This document shows positions 27,066 through 35,920 of a DNA stretch of 64,000 bases, piece after piece; position 1 is the stretch's first letter, and every line of letters begins with the position of its first letter. The DNA is from Streptomyces spiramyceticus (GTDB lineage Bacteria > Actinomycetota > Actinomycetes > Streptomycetales > Streptomycetaceae). The DNA is taken from the NCBI RefSeq assembly GCF_028807635.1, contig NZ_JARBAX010000002.1:744001-808000 (forward strand), read 5' to 3'. A program made the translations under genes and the position numbers. Below the pieces are notes generated by a model. That model was not told the DNA's origin, ran no database searches, and saw only the letters and a program-made list of their open reading frames with translations.

Positions 27066-27578
27066 TTACTTCCCCTGCACCTTCGGCTCTGGGCGGCCGG
27101 GCTGCTCGCCGCCGCGCTCCTTGATGTACGTCTCGGTCGGGACCATCACCTTGCGCCGGAACACGCAGACGACGGTGCCGTCCTGCTTGTAGCCCTTCGT
27201 CTCGACGTAGACGATGCCGCGGTCGTTCTTGGACTTCGACGGTGTCTTGTCGAGGACGGTCGTCTCGCCGTAGATCGTGTCGCCGTGGAAGGTCGGCGCG
27301 ATGTGCTTGAGCGACTCGACCTCCAGGTTGGCGATGGCCTTGCCGGAGACGTCCGGGACCGACATGCCCAGCAGGAGCGAGTAGATGTAGTTGCCGACGA
27401 CGACGTTCTTGCCGAAGTCGGTGGTCTTCTCGGCGTAGTTGCTGTCCATGTGCAGCGGGTGGTGATTCATGGTGAGCAGACAGAAGAGGTGGTCGTCGTA
27501 CTCCGTGACCGTCTTTCCGGGCCAGTGCTTGTAGACAGCGCCGACCTCGAACTCTTCGTAAGTGCGTCCGAACTGCAT
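27066..27578 (-). CDS. mch: MaoC-family hydratase, probable mesaconyl-CoA hydratase
   Basis: A 170-aa single hot-dog protein. MQFGRTYEEFEVGAVYKHWPGKTVTEYDDHLFC holds the hydratase Asp-His pair and NHHPLHMDSNYAEKTDFG-like text is typical of MaoC dehydratases. In the pathway it would hydrate mesaconyl-C1-CoA to beta-methylmalyl-CoA. Proteobacterial Mch is a double hot-dog of roughly twice the length; the single-domain form would act as a dimer. The start is ATG 27578, 3 bases after the mcl stop. Confidence 0.85.
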   Translation of the reverse strand: MQFGRTYEEFEVGAVYKHWPGKTVTEYDDHLFCLLTMNHHPLHMDSNYAEKTTDFGKNVVVGNYIYSLLLGMSVPDVSGKAIANLEVESLKHIAPTFHGDTIYGETTVLDKTPSKSKNDRGIVYVETKGYKQDGTVVCVFRRKVMVPTETYIKERGGEQPGRPEPKVQGK

Positions 27579-27580
27579 GA

Positions 27581-28552
27581 TCAGGCCTCCGGAGCTTCGA
27601 ACTTGGAGGTGCGCTGCATGCCCGCCGCGCGGCCCTTGCCGGAAATGACCAGCGCCATCTTGCGGCTCGCCTCGTCGATCATCTCGTCGCCGAGCATCGC
27701 CGAACCCTTCTTGCCGCCCGCCTCGGACGTGCACCACTCGTACGCGTCGAGAATCATCTCCGCGTGGTCGTAGTCCTCCTGGGAGGGCGAGAACACCTCA
27801 TTGGCCGCGTCGACCTGACCGGGGTGCAGCACCCACTTGCCGTCGAAGCCCAGCGCCGCCGCACGGCCCGCGACCTCACGGTACGCGTCCACGTCGCGGA
27901 TCTGGAGGAACGGGCCGTCGATCGCCTGGAGGTCGTGCGTACGGGCCGCCATCAGGATGCGCATCAGGATGTAGTGGTACGCGTCCGCGCCGTAGCCGGG
28001 CGGCTGCATGCCCACGACCAGGGTCTTCATGTTGATGGAGGCCATGAAGTCGGCCGGGCCGAAGATGATGGTCTCCAGACGCGGCGAGGCGGCGGCGATC
28101 TCGTCGACGTTCACCAGACCCTTGGCGTTCTCGATCTGCGCCTCGATGCCGATCTTGCCGACCTCGAAGCCCATCGTCTTCTCGATCTGGGTGAGGAGGA
28201 GGTCGAGCGCGACGACCTGCTGCGCGTCCTGGACCTTCGGCAGCATGATGCAGTCGAGGTTCGGGCCGGCGCCCTCGACGACCGTGATGACATCGCGGTA
28301 CGTCCAGTGGGTCGTCCAGTCGTTGACGCGCACGACCCGCGTCTTGCCCGTCCAGTCGCCGTTGTTCAGCGCGTCGACGATGGTGTGCCGGGCGCCTTCC
28401 TTGGCGAGCGGCGCGCACGCGTCCTCCAGGTCGAGAAAGACCTGGTCGGCCGGGAGGCCCTGGGCCTTCTCCAGGAACCGCGGGTTCGAGCCCGGCACGG
28501 CCAGGCAGGAGCGGCGCGGGCGCAGGCGGTTCACGGGCGTGGGCGTGGTCAT
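27581..28552 (-). CDS. mcl: HpcH/HpaI-CitE-like lyase, probable beta-methylmalyl-CoA/malyl-CoA lyase
   Basis: A 323-aa TIM-barrel lyase. SCLAVPGSNPRFLEKAQ, FLDLEDACAP (Mg-binding acid), and KIGIEAQIENAKGLVNVDEIA are hallmark blocks, and GKWVLHPGQVDAANEVF is the CitE family C-terminal block. It would split beta-methylmalyl-CoA into glyoxylate and propionyl-CoA. ATG 28552 overlaps the ecm stop by 4 bases. Confidence 0.9.
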   Translation of the reverse strand: MTTPTPVNRLRPRRSCLAVPGSNPRFLEKAQGLPADQVFLDLEDACAPLAKEGARHTIVDALNNGDWTGKTRVVRVNDWTTHWTYRDVITVVEGAGPNLDCIMLPKVQDAQQVVALDLLLTQIEKTMGFEVGKIGIEAQIENAKGLVNVDEIAAASPRLETIIFGPADFMASINMKTLVVGMQPPGYGADAYHYILMRILMAARTHDLQAIDGPFLQIRDVDAYREVAGRAAALGFDGKWVLHPGQVDAANEVFSPSQEDYDHAEMILDAYEWCTSEAGGKKGSAMLGDEMIDEASRKMALVISGKGRAAGMQRTSKFEAPEA

Positions 28553-30561
28553 GCGGGGACCTCCAGAGGGTCGAGCTTGTTCGCTTTCCGGATCTCGTCG
28601 ACGATACGGCCGATGATCTCCGTGATGCCGAAGTCCTTCGGGGTGAAAACTGCGGCCACTCCGGCAGCCCGCAGTTCCTGGGCGTCGGCCGGCGGAATGA
28701 TCCCGCCCGCGATCACCGGAATGTCCGCGGCGCCCGCCTCGCGGAGCCGTACGAGCACGTCGGGCACCAGTTCGGCGTGCGACCCGGACAGGATCGACAG
28801 GCCGACGCAGTGCACGTCCTCGGCGAGGGCGGCACTGACGATCTGCTCGGGCGTGAGCCTGATGCCCTGGTAGACCACCTCGAAGCCCGCATCGCGCGCT
28901 CGTACGGCGATCTGCTCGGCGCCGTTGGAGTGCCCGTCCAGGCCGGGCTTGCCGACCAGCAGACGCAGCCTTCCGGAGCCCAGCTCGTCCGCCGTACGGG
29001 ACACCTTCTCCCGTACGAGCGCGAGCGGGGTGCCCGCCTCGGCGGTGACCGCGACCGGGGCGCTGCTCACGCCGGTCGGCGCGCGGAACTCGCCGAAGAC
29101 ATCGCGCAGCGCCCAGGACCACTCGCCGGTGGTCACGCCCGCGCGGGCGCACTCGACGGTGGCGGCCATCATGTTCTCGGTGCCCGCCGCGGCCTTCTTG
29201 AGGGCCGCCAGGGCCTCCGTCGCGCGTGCCTCGTCACGGTTGTCGCGCCACTCGTGGAGCTTGGCCACGACGCGCGCCTCGTTGGCCGGGTCGACCGTCA
29301 TGATCGCGCCGTCGAGGTCCGAGGTGAGCGGGCTGGGCTCGGTGGCCTCGTAGCAGTTGACGCCGACGATCTTCTCCTCGCCGGCCTCGATGCGCGCGCG
29401 GCGCTCCGCGTGCGAGGAGACCAGCTGCGACTTGAGGTAGCCGGACTCGACGGCCGCCATCGCGCCGCCCATCTCCTCGATACGGTCCATCTCCGCGAAG
29501 GACTCGGCGACCAGCGCCTCCACCTTGGCCTCGATGACGTGCGACCCCGCGAAGATGTCCTCGTACTCCAGCAGATCGCTCTCCAGGGCGAGCACCTGCT
29601 GGATGCGCATCGACCACTGCTGGTCCCAAGGGCGGGGCAGGCCCAGCGCCTCGTTCCAGGCGGGGAGCTGCACGGCGCGGGCGCGGGCGTCCTTGGAGAG
29701 GGTGACGGCCAGCATTTCGAGGACGATGCGCTGGACGTTGTTCTCCGGCTGCGCCTCGGTCAGGCCGAGCGAGTTGACCTGCACGCCGTAGCGGAAGCGG
29801 CGCTGCTTCTCGTTCTCGATGCCGTACCGCTCGCGTGTGACCTTGTCCCAGATGCGGCCGAAGGCGCGCATCTTGCACATCTCCTCGACGAAGCGGACGC
29901 CCGCGTTGACGAAGAAGGAGATACGGGCGACGACGTCCCCGAACTTCTCCGCCGGCACCTGACCGCTGTCCCGTACGGCGTCGAGGACGGCGATGGCCGT
30001 GCTCATCGCGTACGCGATCTCCTGGACCGGCGTGGCACCGGCCTCCTGGAGGTGGTAGCTGCAGATGTTGATCGGGTTCCACTTGGGAATGTTGTTCACC
30101 GTGTAGGTGATCATGTCCGTCGTCAGACGCAGGCTCGGCACCGGCGGGAAGACGTGCGTCCCGCGCGACAGGTACTCCTTGACGATGTCGTTCTGCGTCG
30201 TCCCCTGGAGCTTGGTGATGTCCGCGCCCTGCTCCTCGGCGACCACCTGATACATCGCCAGCAGCCACATGGCCGTGGCGTTGATGGTCATCGAGGTGTT
30301 CATCTGCTCCAGCGGGATGTCCTGGAACAGCCGCCGCATGTCGCCGAGATGGGACACCGGGACCCCGACCCGGCCGACCTCGCCGCGGGCGAGGATGTGG
30401 TCGGGGTCGTAGCCGGTCTGCGTCGGAAGGTCGAACGCGACCGACAGACCGGTCTGGCCCTTGGCGAGGTTGTTGCGGTACAGCTCGTTGGACGCTTCGG
30501 CGGTCGAGTGACCGGCGTACGTCCGTATGAGCCAGGGCCGGTCCTTCTTGCGCTCAGCCAT
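28549..30561 (-). CDS. ecm: Ethylmalonyl-CoA mutase (MeaA), B12-dependent
   Basis: A 670-aa single-chain mutase. The N-terminal ~520 residues are the TIM barrel (RPWLIRTYAGHSTAEASNELYRNNLAKGQTGLSVAFDLPTQTGYD-like start). The C-terminal cobalamin domain has GLDGHSNGAEQIA (D-x-H-x-x-G, about residues 537-548) and the GLSILSGSH and GGIIPP loops. It converts (2R)-ethylmalonyl-CoA to (2S)-methylsuccinyl-CoA. It directly follows ccr: its ATG shares one base with the ccr stop. Position after ccr separates it from methylmalonyl-CoA mutases. Confidence 0.93.
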   Translation of the reverse strand: MAERKKDRPWLIRTYAGHSTAEASNELYRNNLAKGQTGLSVAFDLPTQTGYDPDHILARGEVGRVGVPVSHLGDMRRLFQDIPLEQMNTSMTINATAMWLLAMYQVVAEEQGADITKLQGTTQNDIVKEYLSRGTHVFPPVPSLRLTTDMITYTVNNIPKWNPINICSYHLQEAGATPVQEIAYAMSTAIAVLDAVRDSGQVPAEKFGDVVARISFFVNAGVRFVEEMCKMRAFGRIWDKVTRERYGIENEKQRRFRYGVQVNSLGLTEAQPENNVQRIVLEMLAVTLSKDARARAVQLPAWNEALGLPRPWDQQWSMRIQQVLALESDLLEYEDIFAGSHVIEAKVEALVAESFAEMDRIEEMGGAMAAVESGYLKSQLVSSHAERRARIEAGEEKIVGVNCYEATEPSPLTSDLDGAIMTVDPANEARVVAKLHEWRDNRDEARATEALAALKKAAAGTENMMAATVECARAGVTTGEWSWALRDVFGEFRAPTGVSSAPVAVTAEAGTPLALVREKVSRTADELGSGRLRLLVGKPGLDGHSNGAEQIAVRARDAGFEVVYQGIRLTPEQIVSAALAEDVHCVGLSILSGSHAELVPDVLVRLREAGAADIPVIAGGIIPPADAQELRAAGVAAVFTPKDFGITEIIGRIVDEIRKANKLDPLEVPA

Positions 30562-31898
30562 TACACATTCCTGAAGCGGTTGATCGCGTCGATGTGCTGC
30601 TCGCGGAGCTCGTGGTTGCGCACGCCGAGACCCTCACGGGGCGAGAGCGCCAGCACGCCGACCTTGCCCTGGTGCAGGTTGCGGTGGACGTCGTACGCCG
30701 CCTGGCCGGTGTCCTCCAGCGAGTACACCTTCGACAGGGTGGGGTGGATCTTGCCCTTGGCCACCAGGCGGTTGGCCTCCCACGCCTCGCGGTAGTTGGC
30801 GAAGTGCGAGCCGACGATCTTCTTCAGCGACATCCACAGGTAGCGGTTGTCGTACTCGTGGTTGTAGCCGGACGTCGACGCGCAGGTGACGATCGTCCCG
30901 CCCTTGCGCGTCACGTACACACTCGCGCCGAAGGTCTCGCGGCCCGGGTGCTCGAAGACGATGTCCACGTCCTCGCCGCCGGTCAGCTCACGGATGCGCT
31001 TGCCGAAGCGCTTCCACTCGCGGGGGTCCTGGTTGTGCTCGTCCTTCCAGAACTTGTAGCCCTCGGCGCTGCGGTCGATGATCGCCTCGGCGCCCATTTT
31101 GCGGCAGATCTCCGCCTTCTGGTCGCTGGAGACGACACAGATGGGGTTGGCGCCACCGGCGAGTGCGAACTGGGTGGCGTACGAACCGAGTCCGCCGCTC
31201 GCGCCCCAGATCAGGACGTTGTCGCCCTGCTTCATGCCGGCGCCGTTGCGGGAGACGAGCTGGCGGTACGCCGTCGAGTTGACCAGGCCGGGGGCCGCGG
31301 CCTCTTCCCAGCTGAGGTGGTCGGGCTTGGGCATCAGCTGGTTGGACTTCACGAGCGCGATCTCGGCGAGGCCGCCGAAGTTGGTCTCGAAGCCCCAGAT
31401 GCGCTGCTCGGGGTCGAGCATCGTGTCGTTGTGGCCGTCGGACGACTCCAGCTCGACGGACAGGCAGTGCGCGACGACCTCGTCGCCGGGCTTCCAGGCG
31501 TTCACGCCGGGGCCGGTGCGCAGGACGACGCCCGCGAGGTCGGAGCCGATGACGTGGTACGGGAGGTCGTGGCGCTTGCTGAGGTCGCTGAGCCTGCCGT
31601 ACCGCTCCAGGAAGCCGAAGGTCGAGACAGGCTCGAAGATCGAGGTCCAGACGGAGTTGTAGTTGACCGAGCTGGCCATGACCGCCACCAGGGCCTCGCC
31701 CGGGCCGAGCTCGGGCACCGGCACATCCTCCACATGGAGGGACTTGCGCGGGTCCTTGTCGCGGCTGGCGACGCCGGCGAACATCTCGGCCTCGTCCTTG
31801 TGCACGGTCACCGCGCGGTACGACTCGGGGATGGACAGGGCGGCGAAGTCTGCGGCCGTACTGTCCTGCGACTGGATCGCGTCCAGGATTTCCTTCAC
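30561..31898 (-). CDS. ccr: Crotonyl-CoA carboxylase/reductase
   Basis: A 445-aa zinc-free medium-chain reductase. MKEILDAIQSQ and the block SSVNYNSVWTSIFEPVSTF are Ccr-specific; the NADPH fold is WGASGGLGSYATQF. It reductively carboxylates crotonyl-CoA to ethylmalonyl-CoA. I chose GTG 31898, which has GGAGG 7 nt upstream and gives the standard length; the longer frame to 32144 enters the promoter. It heads the five-gene operon and has a well-formed promoter with an operator-like palindrome 190-220 bases upstream. Confidence 0.95.
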   Translation of the reverse strand: MKEILDAIQSQDSTAADFAALSIPESYRAVTVHKDEAEMFAGVASRDKDPRKSLHVEDVPVPELGPGEALVAVMASSVNYNSVWTSIFEPVSTFGFLERYGRLSDLSKRHDLPYHVIGSDLAGVVLRTGPGVNAWKPGDEVVAHCLSVELESSDGHNDTMLDPEQRIWGFETNFGGLAEIALVKSNQLMPKPDHLSWEEAAAPGLVNSTAYRQLVSRNGAGMKQGDNVLIWGASGGLGSYATQFALAGGANPICVVSSDQKAEICRKMGAEAIIDRSAEGYKFWKDEHNQDPREWKRFGKRIRELTGGEDVDIVFEHPGRETFGASVYVTRKGGTIVTCASTSGYNHEYDNRYLWMSLKKIVGSHFANYREAWEANRLVAKGKIHPTLSKVYSLEDTGQAAYDVHRNLHQGKVGVLALSPREGLGVRNHELREQHIDAINRFRNV

Positions 31899-32091
31899 GG
31901 GGTGCCTCCGGCGGATGGGGACGGGGTGTGTGCTGTGGAGGTGTGCCGTCGGTTCGGCGGTGCTGCTGGTGCGGCGCGGGTGGGCGCGAAGGGTTGCCTG
32001 GTGACGCAGGCGGCCGGGCGCGCAAGCACATTGGCTTACGGGGACAGCCGACGTACGAATGGTCTCTGCACGTCGGCCGCCCGACAACCAC

Positions 32092-32120
32092 AACGTATGG
32101 CACCCCGTGCCAAGTGACAA
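32092..32120 (-). promoter_or_regulatory. ccr promoter with operator in the spacer
   Basis: Read on the minus strand, TTGTCA (32120-32115), a 17-base spacer, and TACGTT (32097-32092) form a near-consensus primary sigma promoter. The spacer contains TGGCAC-GGG-GTGCCA, a perfect palindrome with 6-base arms (32098-32112). A repressor bound there would block polymerase; the adjacent TetR gene product is the obvious candidate. The predicted leader is about 185 bases. Confidence 0.65.
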
Positions 32121-32202
32121 GACACTGCGTGCCAGTAATTTCACTCAGTTGTGAAAAGTTCACCTCAGGTGAGCGATGATCGATCGAATGCGCTCAGCAA
32201 AA

Positions 32203-32237
32203 ACGCCGACCGCCCCGGTATCAGGGGCGGCCGGCGT
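32203..32237 (-). terminator. Terminator after the TetR gene
   Basis: A 14-bp stem with a single G-T-type mismatch pairs 32203-32216 with 32224-32237 around a 7-base loop. On the minus strand it is followed by TTTTTGC, so it ends the TetR gene before the ccr promoter. Confidence 0.75.
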
Positions 32238-32261
32238 CTCGGTGCCGGCGGAAGTGTCCTG

Positions 32262-33086
32262 TCAGCGCTGCTTGAGGGCCCGCTCGATCGTGCGCATGAC
32301 CTCGTCGAGAGGCGCGTCCGTGCGGGCCACTGCCACCAGGACCTCGTCGTCCGTCCGGGTGGTGGCCACCGGCGCGCGGTCCGCGCCCGACGACGAGCGG
32401 CCCGCGCCGATGCCCGTGCCGAAGGTGTCGCGGACGATCGAGAACGCGTGGTCCAGCTGCGCCTCCACGTCGCCCTGCCCGCCGGCCCGGAGCCAGCGCC
32501 GCAGCACATGGTTGTGCGCCGTCACCACCGCGGACGCGGCCACCTCGGCCAGCAGCGGGTCGTCGTTGCCGTCGTGGTGGTCGTGCTCGTCGAAGTGGCC
32601 CAGCAGATAGCGGGTGAACAGCCGCTCGTAACGGGCCACCGAGGCGATCTCCGCCTCGCGCAGAGTGGGAACCTCGCGGGTCAGCTTGTAGCGGGCCACC
32701 GAGACCGCGGGAGACGCGGCGTACATCTTCATGACTTCCTTGATGCCCCGGCAGACCGTGTCGAGCGGATGCTCGTGCGGGGACGCCGCGTTGAGCACCG
32801 CCTCGGCGCGGACGAGCGTGTCGTCGTGGTCCGGGAAGATCGCCTCTTCCTTGGAGCGGAAGTGCCGGAAGAAGGTCCGGCGCGCGACACCGCCCGCCGC
32901 GGCGATCTCGTCGACCGTCGTCGCCTCGTACCCCTTCGTCGCGAACAGCTCCATCGCCGCGGCCGAAAGCTCACGGCGCATCTTGAGCCGCTGCGCCGCC
33001 GCGCGGCTGCCCGCGGCGCTTTCAGGGGCGTCGGACGCGGAGTTCGTACGGGACGGGCGTCGGGGTGCGGAAGCGGGCTGGGACAT
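32262..33086 (-). CDS. TetR-family transcriptional regulator
   Basis: A 274-aa TetR regulator. A Ser/Ala/Arg-rich tail of ~35 residues precedes the helix-turn-helix (RRELSAAAMELFATKGYEATTVDEIAAAGGVARRTFFRHFRSKEEAIF). The C-terminal ligand domain is longer than average and holds an HDEHDHHDGNDD stretch. It lies just upstream of ccr in the same direction and is separated from it by a terminator, so it probably controls the ethylmalonyl-CoA operon. ATG 33086 is chosen over the longer frame to 33227, which lacks similarity. Confidence 0.9.
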   Translation of the reverse strand: MSQPASAPRRPSRTNSASDAPESAAGSRAAAQRLKMRRELSAAAMELFATKGYEATTVDEIAAAGGVARRTFFRHFRSKEEAIFPDHDDTLVRAEAVLNAASPHEHPLDTVCRGIKEVMKMYAASPAVSVARYKLTREVPTLREAEIASVARYERLFTRYLLGHFDEHDHHDGNDDPLLAEVAASAVVTAHNHVLRRWLRAGGQGDVEAQLDHAFSIVRDTFGTGIGAGRSSSGADRAPVATTRTDDEVLVAVARTDAPLDEVMRTIERALKQR

Positions 33087-33213
33087 GCCCCGAACGTACT
33101 GCATATGCGCAGGAGAGCGCGCCTGTGGGTGCGGGCTGCCGGGAGGTCCCTCCCACGCCGCAGGCTGCGCGGGAGGTTCCAGCAGCCCGCCCCATCCGGT
33201 CGCACTCTCCTGC

Positions 33214-34995
33214 TCAGCGTCGGGCATACTCCCGGAAGCCGCGTCCCGTCTTGCGGCCGAGGCAGCCCGCGGCCACCAGGTGCTCCAGCAGCGGCGCGGG
33301 CGCCAGGCCCGGGTCGCGGAACTCGCGGTGCAGGACCTGCTCGATGGCGAGTGAGACGTCCAGACCGACGACGTCGAGGAGTTCGAACGGGCCCATCGGG
33401 TAGCCGCCGCCCAGCTTCATCGCGGCGTCGATGTCGTCCAGCGTCGCGTAGTGCTGCTCGACCATCTTGATCGCGTTGTTCAGGTACGGGAAGAGCAGTG
33501 CGTTCACGATGAAACCGGCCCGGTCGCCGCAGTCCACCGGGTGCTTGCGGATCTTCGTGCAGACCTCGCGGACGGTCGCGTGGACATCGTCGGAGGTGAG
33601 CACCGTACGGACCACCTCGACCAGCTTCATCGCGGGCGCCGGGTTGAAGAAGTGCATCCCGATGACGTCCTGCGGGCGCGAGGTGGCGCGGGCGCAGGCG
33701 ACGACGGGCAGCGAGGACGTGGTCGTGGCGAGCACCGCGCCCGGCTTGCAGACCTTGTCGAGCGTCGCGAAGAGCTGCTGCTTGACCTCCAGGTCCTCCG
33801 CCACCGCCTCGACGGCCAGGTCGACGTCGGCGAACGCGTCGAGCGACCCGGCCGGGGTGACCCGCGCCAGCGTCTCGTCGCGCGCCTCGGCCGTCATCCT
33901 GCCCTTGTCGACAGAGCGCGAAAGGGACTTGGCGATACGGGACTTGGCCGTCTCCGCCTTCTCCTGGCTGCGGGCGGCGAGCACCACGTCGTACCCGGCC
34001 TTGGCGAAGACCTCCGCGATGCCGGACGCCATCGTGCCCGAACCGGCGACGCCGACCGACTGCACGGTCCGTCCGGTGGCGGCGGTGGCCGACTCCAGCG
34101 GCGTGAGCGCGTCGCGCACCACGACCTGGCTGCCCGCGCCCTCGTAGGTATAGAAGCCGCGCCCCGACTTGCGGCCGCTCAGCCCGGCCTCGCTGAGCTG
34201 CTTGAGGATGGGGGCGGGCGCGTGCAGCCGGTCCTTGGACTCGGAGTACATCGCGTCGAGGACGGTACGGGCCGTGTCTATGCCGATCAGGTCCAGCAGG
34301 GCGAGGGGGCCCATCGGCAGGCCGCAGCCCAGCCGCATCGCGGCGTCGATGTCCTCGCGGGAGGCGTACTTCGCCTCGTACATCGCGGCGGCCTGGTTGA
34401 GGTAGCCGAAGAGCAGCCCGTCGGCGATGAAACCGGGGCGGTCGCCGACCGCGACCGGCTCCTTGCCCAGGTCGCGGGCGAGCGTGGTGACGGCCTCCAC
34501 GGCCGTGGGCGCGGTCAGCACGGACGAGACGACCTCGACGAGCTTCATCGCGGGCGCCGGGTTGAAGAAGTGCAGGCCGAGGACGCGCTCGGGGTGCGCG
34601 GAGTCGGCGGCGAGGCGCGTGACGGACAGCGCGTTGGTGCCGGTCGCGATGATCGTCGTGGGGCGCACGATGGAGTCGAGGGCGCGGAAGACCTCCTGCT
34701 TGGCCTCGTACGACTCGGTCACGACCTCGATCACGAGGTCGGCATCCGCGGCGGCCTGGAGGTCGGAGAAGGTACGGAAGCGGGCGAGGGCGTCCCGCCG
34801 CTCCTCCTCGGTGATCCGCTCGCGCTGCACGGCGCGGGCGGTGGAAGCTTCGAGTGCGGCAACGGCCTGCAGTGCGGCGGCGTCGCTGACATCGATGCCG
34901 ATGACTTCACGGCCGGCCCGGGCGAGGACCTCGGCGATGCCGGTGCCCATGGTGCCGAGACCGATCACGGCGACGGTGGAGAGAGGGGTGTCCAT
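33214..34995 (-). CDS. 3-hydroxyacyl-CoA dehydrogenase, tandem-duplicated
   Basis: A 593-aa protein with two complete copies of the dehydrogenase. Copy 1 has VIGLGTMGTGIAEV and the catalytic His in LGLHFFNPAPAMKLVEVV; copy 2 has VAGSGTMASGIAEV and IGMHFFNPAPAMKLVEVV; both end with a GRKSGRGFY or GRKTGRGF helix. It oxidises 3-hydroxyacyl-CoA (butyryl to longer chains) with NAD. It could supply or drain the crotonyl-CoA pool used by Ccr. ATG 34995, 7 nt after GGAG, fits better than GTG 34998. Confidence 0.9.
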   Translation of the reverse strand: MDTPLSTVAVIGLGTMGTGIAEVLARAGREVIGIDVSDAAALQAVAALEASTARAVQRERITEEERRDALARFRTFSDLQAAADADLVIEVVTESYEAKQEVFRALDSIVRPTTIIATGTNALSVTRLAADSAHPERVLGLHFFNPAPAMKLVEVVSSVLTAPTAVEAVTTLARDLGKEPVAVGDRPGFIADGLLFGYLNQAAAMYEAKYASREDIDAAMRLGCGLPMGPLALLDLIGIDTARTVLDAMYSESKDRLHAPAPILKQLSEAGLSGRKSGRGFYTYEGAGSQVVVRDALTPLESATAATGRTVQSVGVAGSGTMASGIAEVFAKAGYDVVLAARSQEKAETAKSRIAKSLSRSVDKGRMTAEARDETLARVTPAGSLDAFADVDLAVEAVAEDLEVKQQLFATLDKVCKPGAVLATTTSSLPVVACARATSRPQDVIGMHFFNPAPAMKLVEVVRTVLTSDDVHATVREVCTKIRKHPVDCGDRAGFIVNALLFPYLNNAIKMVEQHYATLDDIDAAMKLGGGYPMGPFELLDVVGLDVSLAIEQVLHREFRDPGLAPAPLLEHLVAAGCLGRKTGRGFREYARR

Positions 34996-35237
34996 CACGG
35001 GACTCCAGAGAATGAGTGACGACTGAGGGGCACACGCACCGCGGGTACGCCGAAGGGCGCACGGCGAAAGGGAGGTTGCGTGCGGAGTAACTGCAGGTCG
35101 TGGTGCAGGGCCGACGGACTCTGTCCCGGAGTCGCGTCGTACGGAAGAGAACCGAACCGACGAACACTCGTGGCGGCTGCGTCACCAGGCCGCCCTGAGG
35201 GTGATCAATCAAGCGGGGGGTTGCCCGCTCACTTGAG

Positions 35238-35254
35238 GTTAACCGGCGAGTAAC
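35238..35254. promoter_or_regulatory. Imperfect palindrome upstream of 3-hydroxyacyl-CoA dehydrogenase
   Basis: On the minus strand it reads GTTACTCGCCGGTTAAC, arms GTTA/TAAC around CTCGCCGGT. It is the only patterned element I see in the 334-base gap 34996-35329. It resembles the CTTACTGGCCGGTAAG element at 54845, so one TetR-type regulator could see both. No gene is recognised in this gap. Confidence 0.35.
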
Positions 35255-35329
35255 GAGCGCGCCAGCCCTGGAGCGATGTGATCTAAGACGCCTCTAAGAC
35301 GCCTCTACGACGCCGATACCCTGGCGGAC

Positions 35330-35920
35330 ATGGACGAGGAGCTGCGGTCGCTCGTGGACCGGGTGCGGGGCGAGGCGCAAGGTTCGGCGGGGCAGTCGGC
35401 GGGGGATCCGGTCGCCTACGAGCGGCTGATCGCCACAGAGGACCGGGACGAACTGGCCCGTGTCCTCACCGAGACGGAACGACCCCTCTGGGCCCGCGAA
35501 CTAGCCGCCTTCCGGCTCGGCTGCGCGGGCGACCGGCGGGCCTTCGAGACGCTGGTGCTGCTCCTCAACCACCGCGACCCGGAGCGCTGTGTCAGCGCCG
35601 CCCACGCGCTGGCCCGCCTCGGCGACCCGCGCACCGCGCGCGCCGCCGCCGCACTCGCGACGAACACGCTGCGCACGGCGTACGCGCTGCACCCGGTCCG
35701 GCTGCTGACCGAGCTCCGGGCGCCCGAGACCGTACCCGCGCTGATCACCACCCTGCGCGGGCTGCTCGCCCCGCAGGACCCGCACTGGCGGGTGGCGCTC
35801 GCGTGCGTCGAGGGTCTCGGTCAGCTGCGGGACGCGCGGGCACGTCCGGTGCTCGAAGCTGCCCTGGATCACCCGCGGCTGAGCGCCGCGGCGTCCGCAG
35901 CGCTGAGCCGCCTCGCGTAA
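35330..35920 (+). CDS. HEAT-repeat protein
   Basis: A 196-aa all-helical protein of about four HEAT-like repeats (for example ELAAFRLGCAGDRRAFETLVLLL and CVSAAHALARLGDPRTARAAAAL). Such scaffolds bind proteins or, in some families, alkylated DNA; no catalytic residues are visible. Its 3' end overlaps the convergent GNAT gene by 52 bases. Confidence 0.8.
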   Translation: MDEELRSLVDRVRGEAQGSAGQSAGDPVAYERLIATEDRDELARVLTETERPLWARELAAFRLGCAGDRRAFETLVLLLNHRDPERCVSAAHALARLGDPRTARAAAALATNTLRTAYALHPVRLLTELRAPETVPALITTLRGLLAPQDPHWRVALACVEGLGQLRDARARPVLEAALDHPRLSAAASAALSRLA

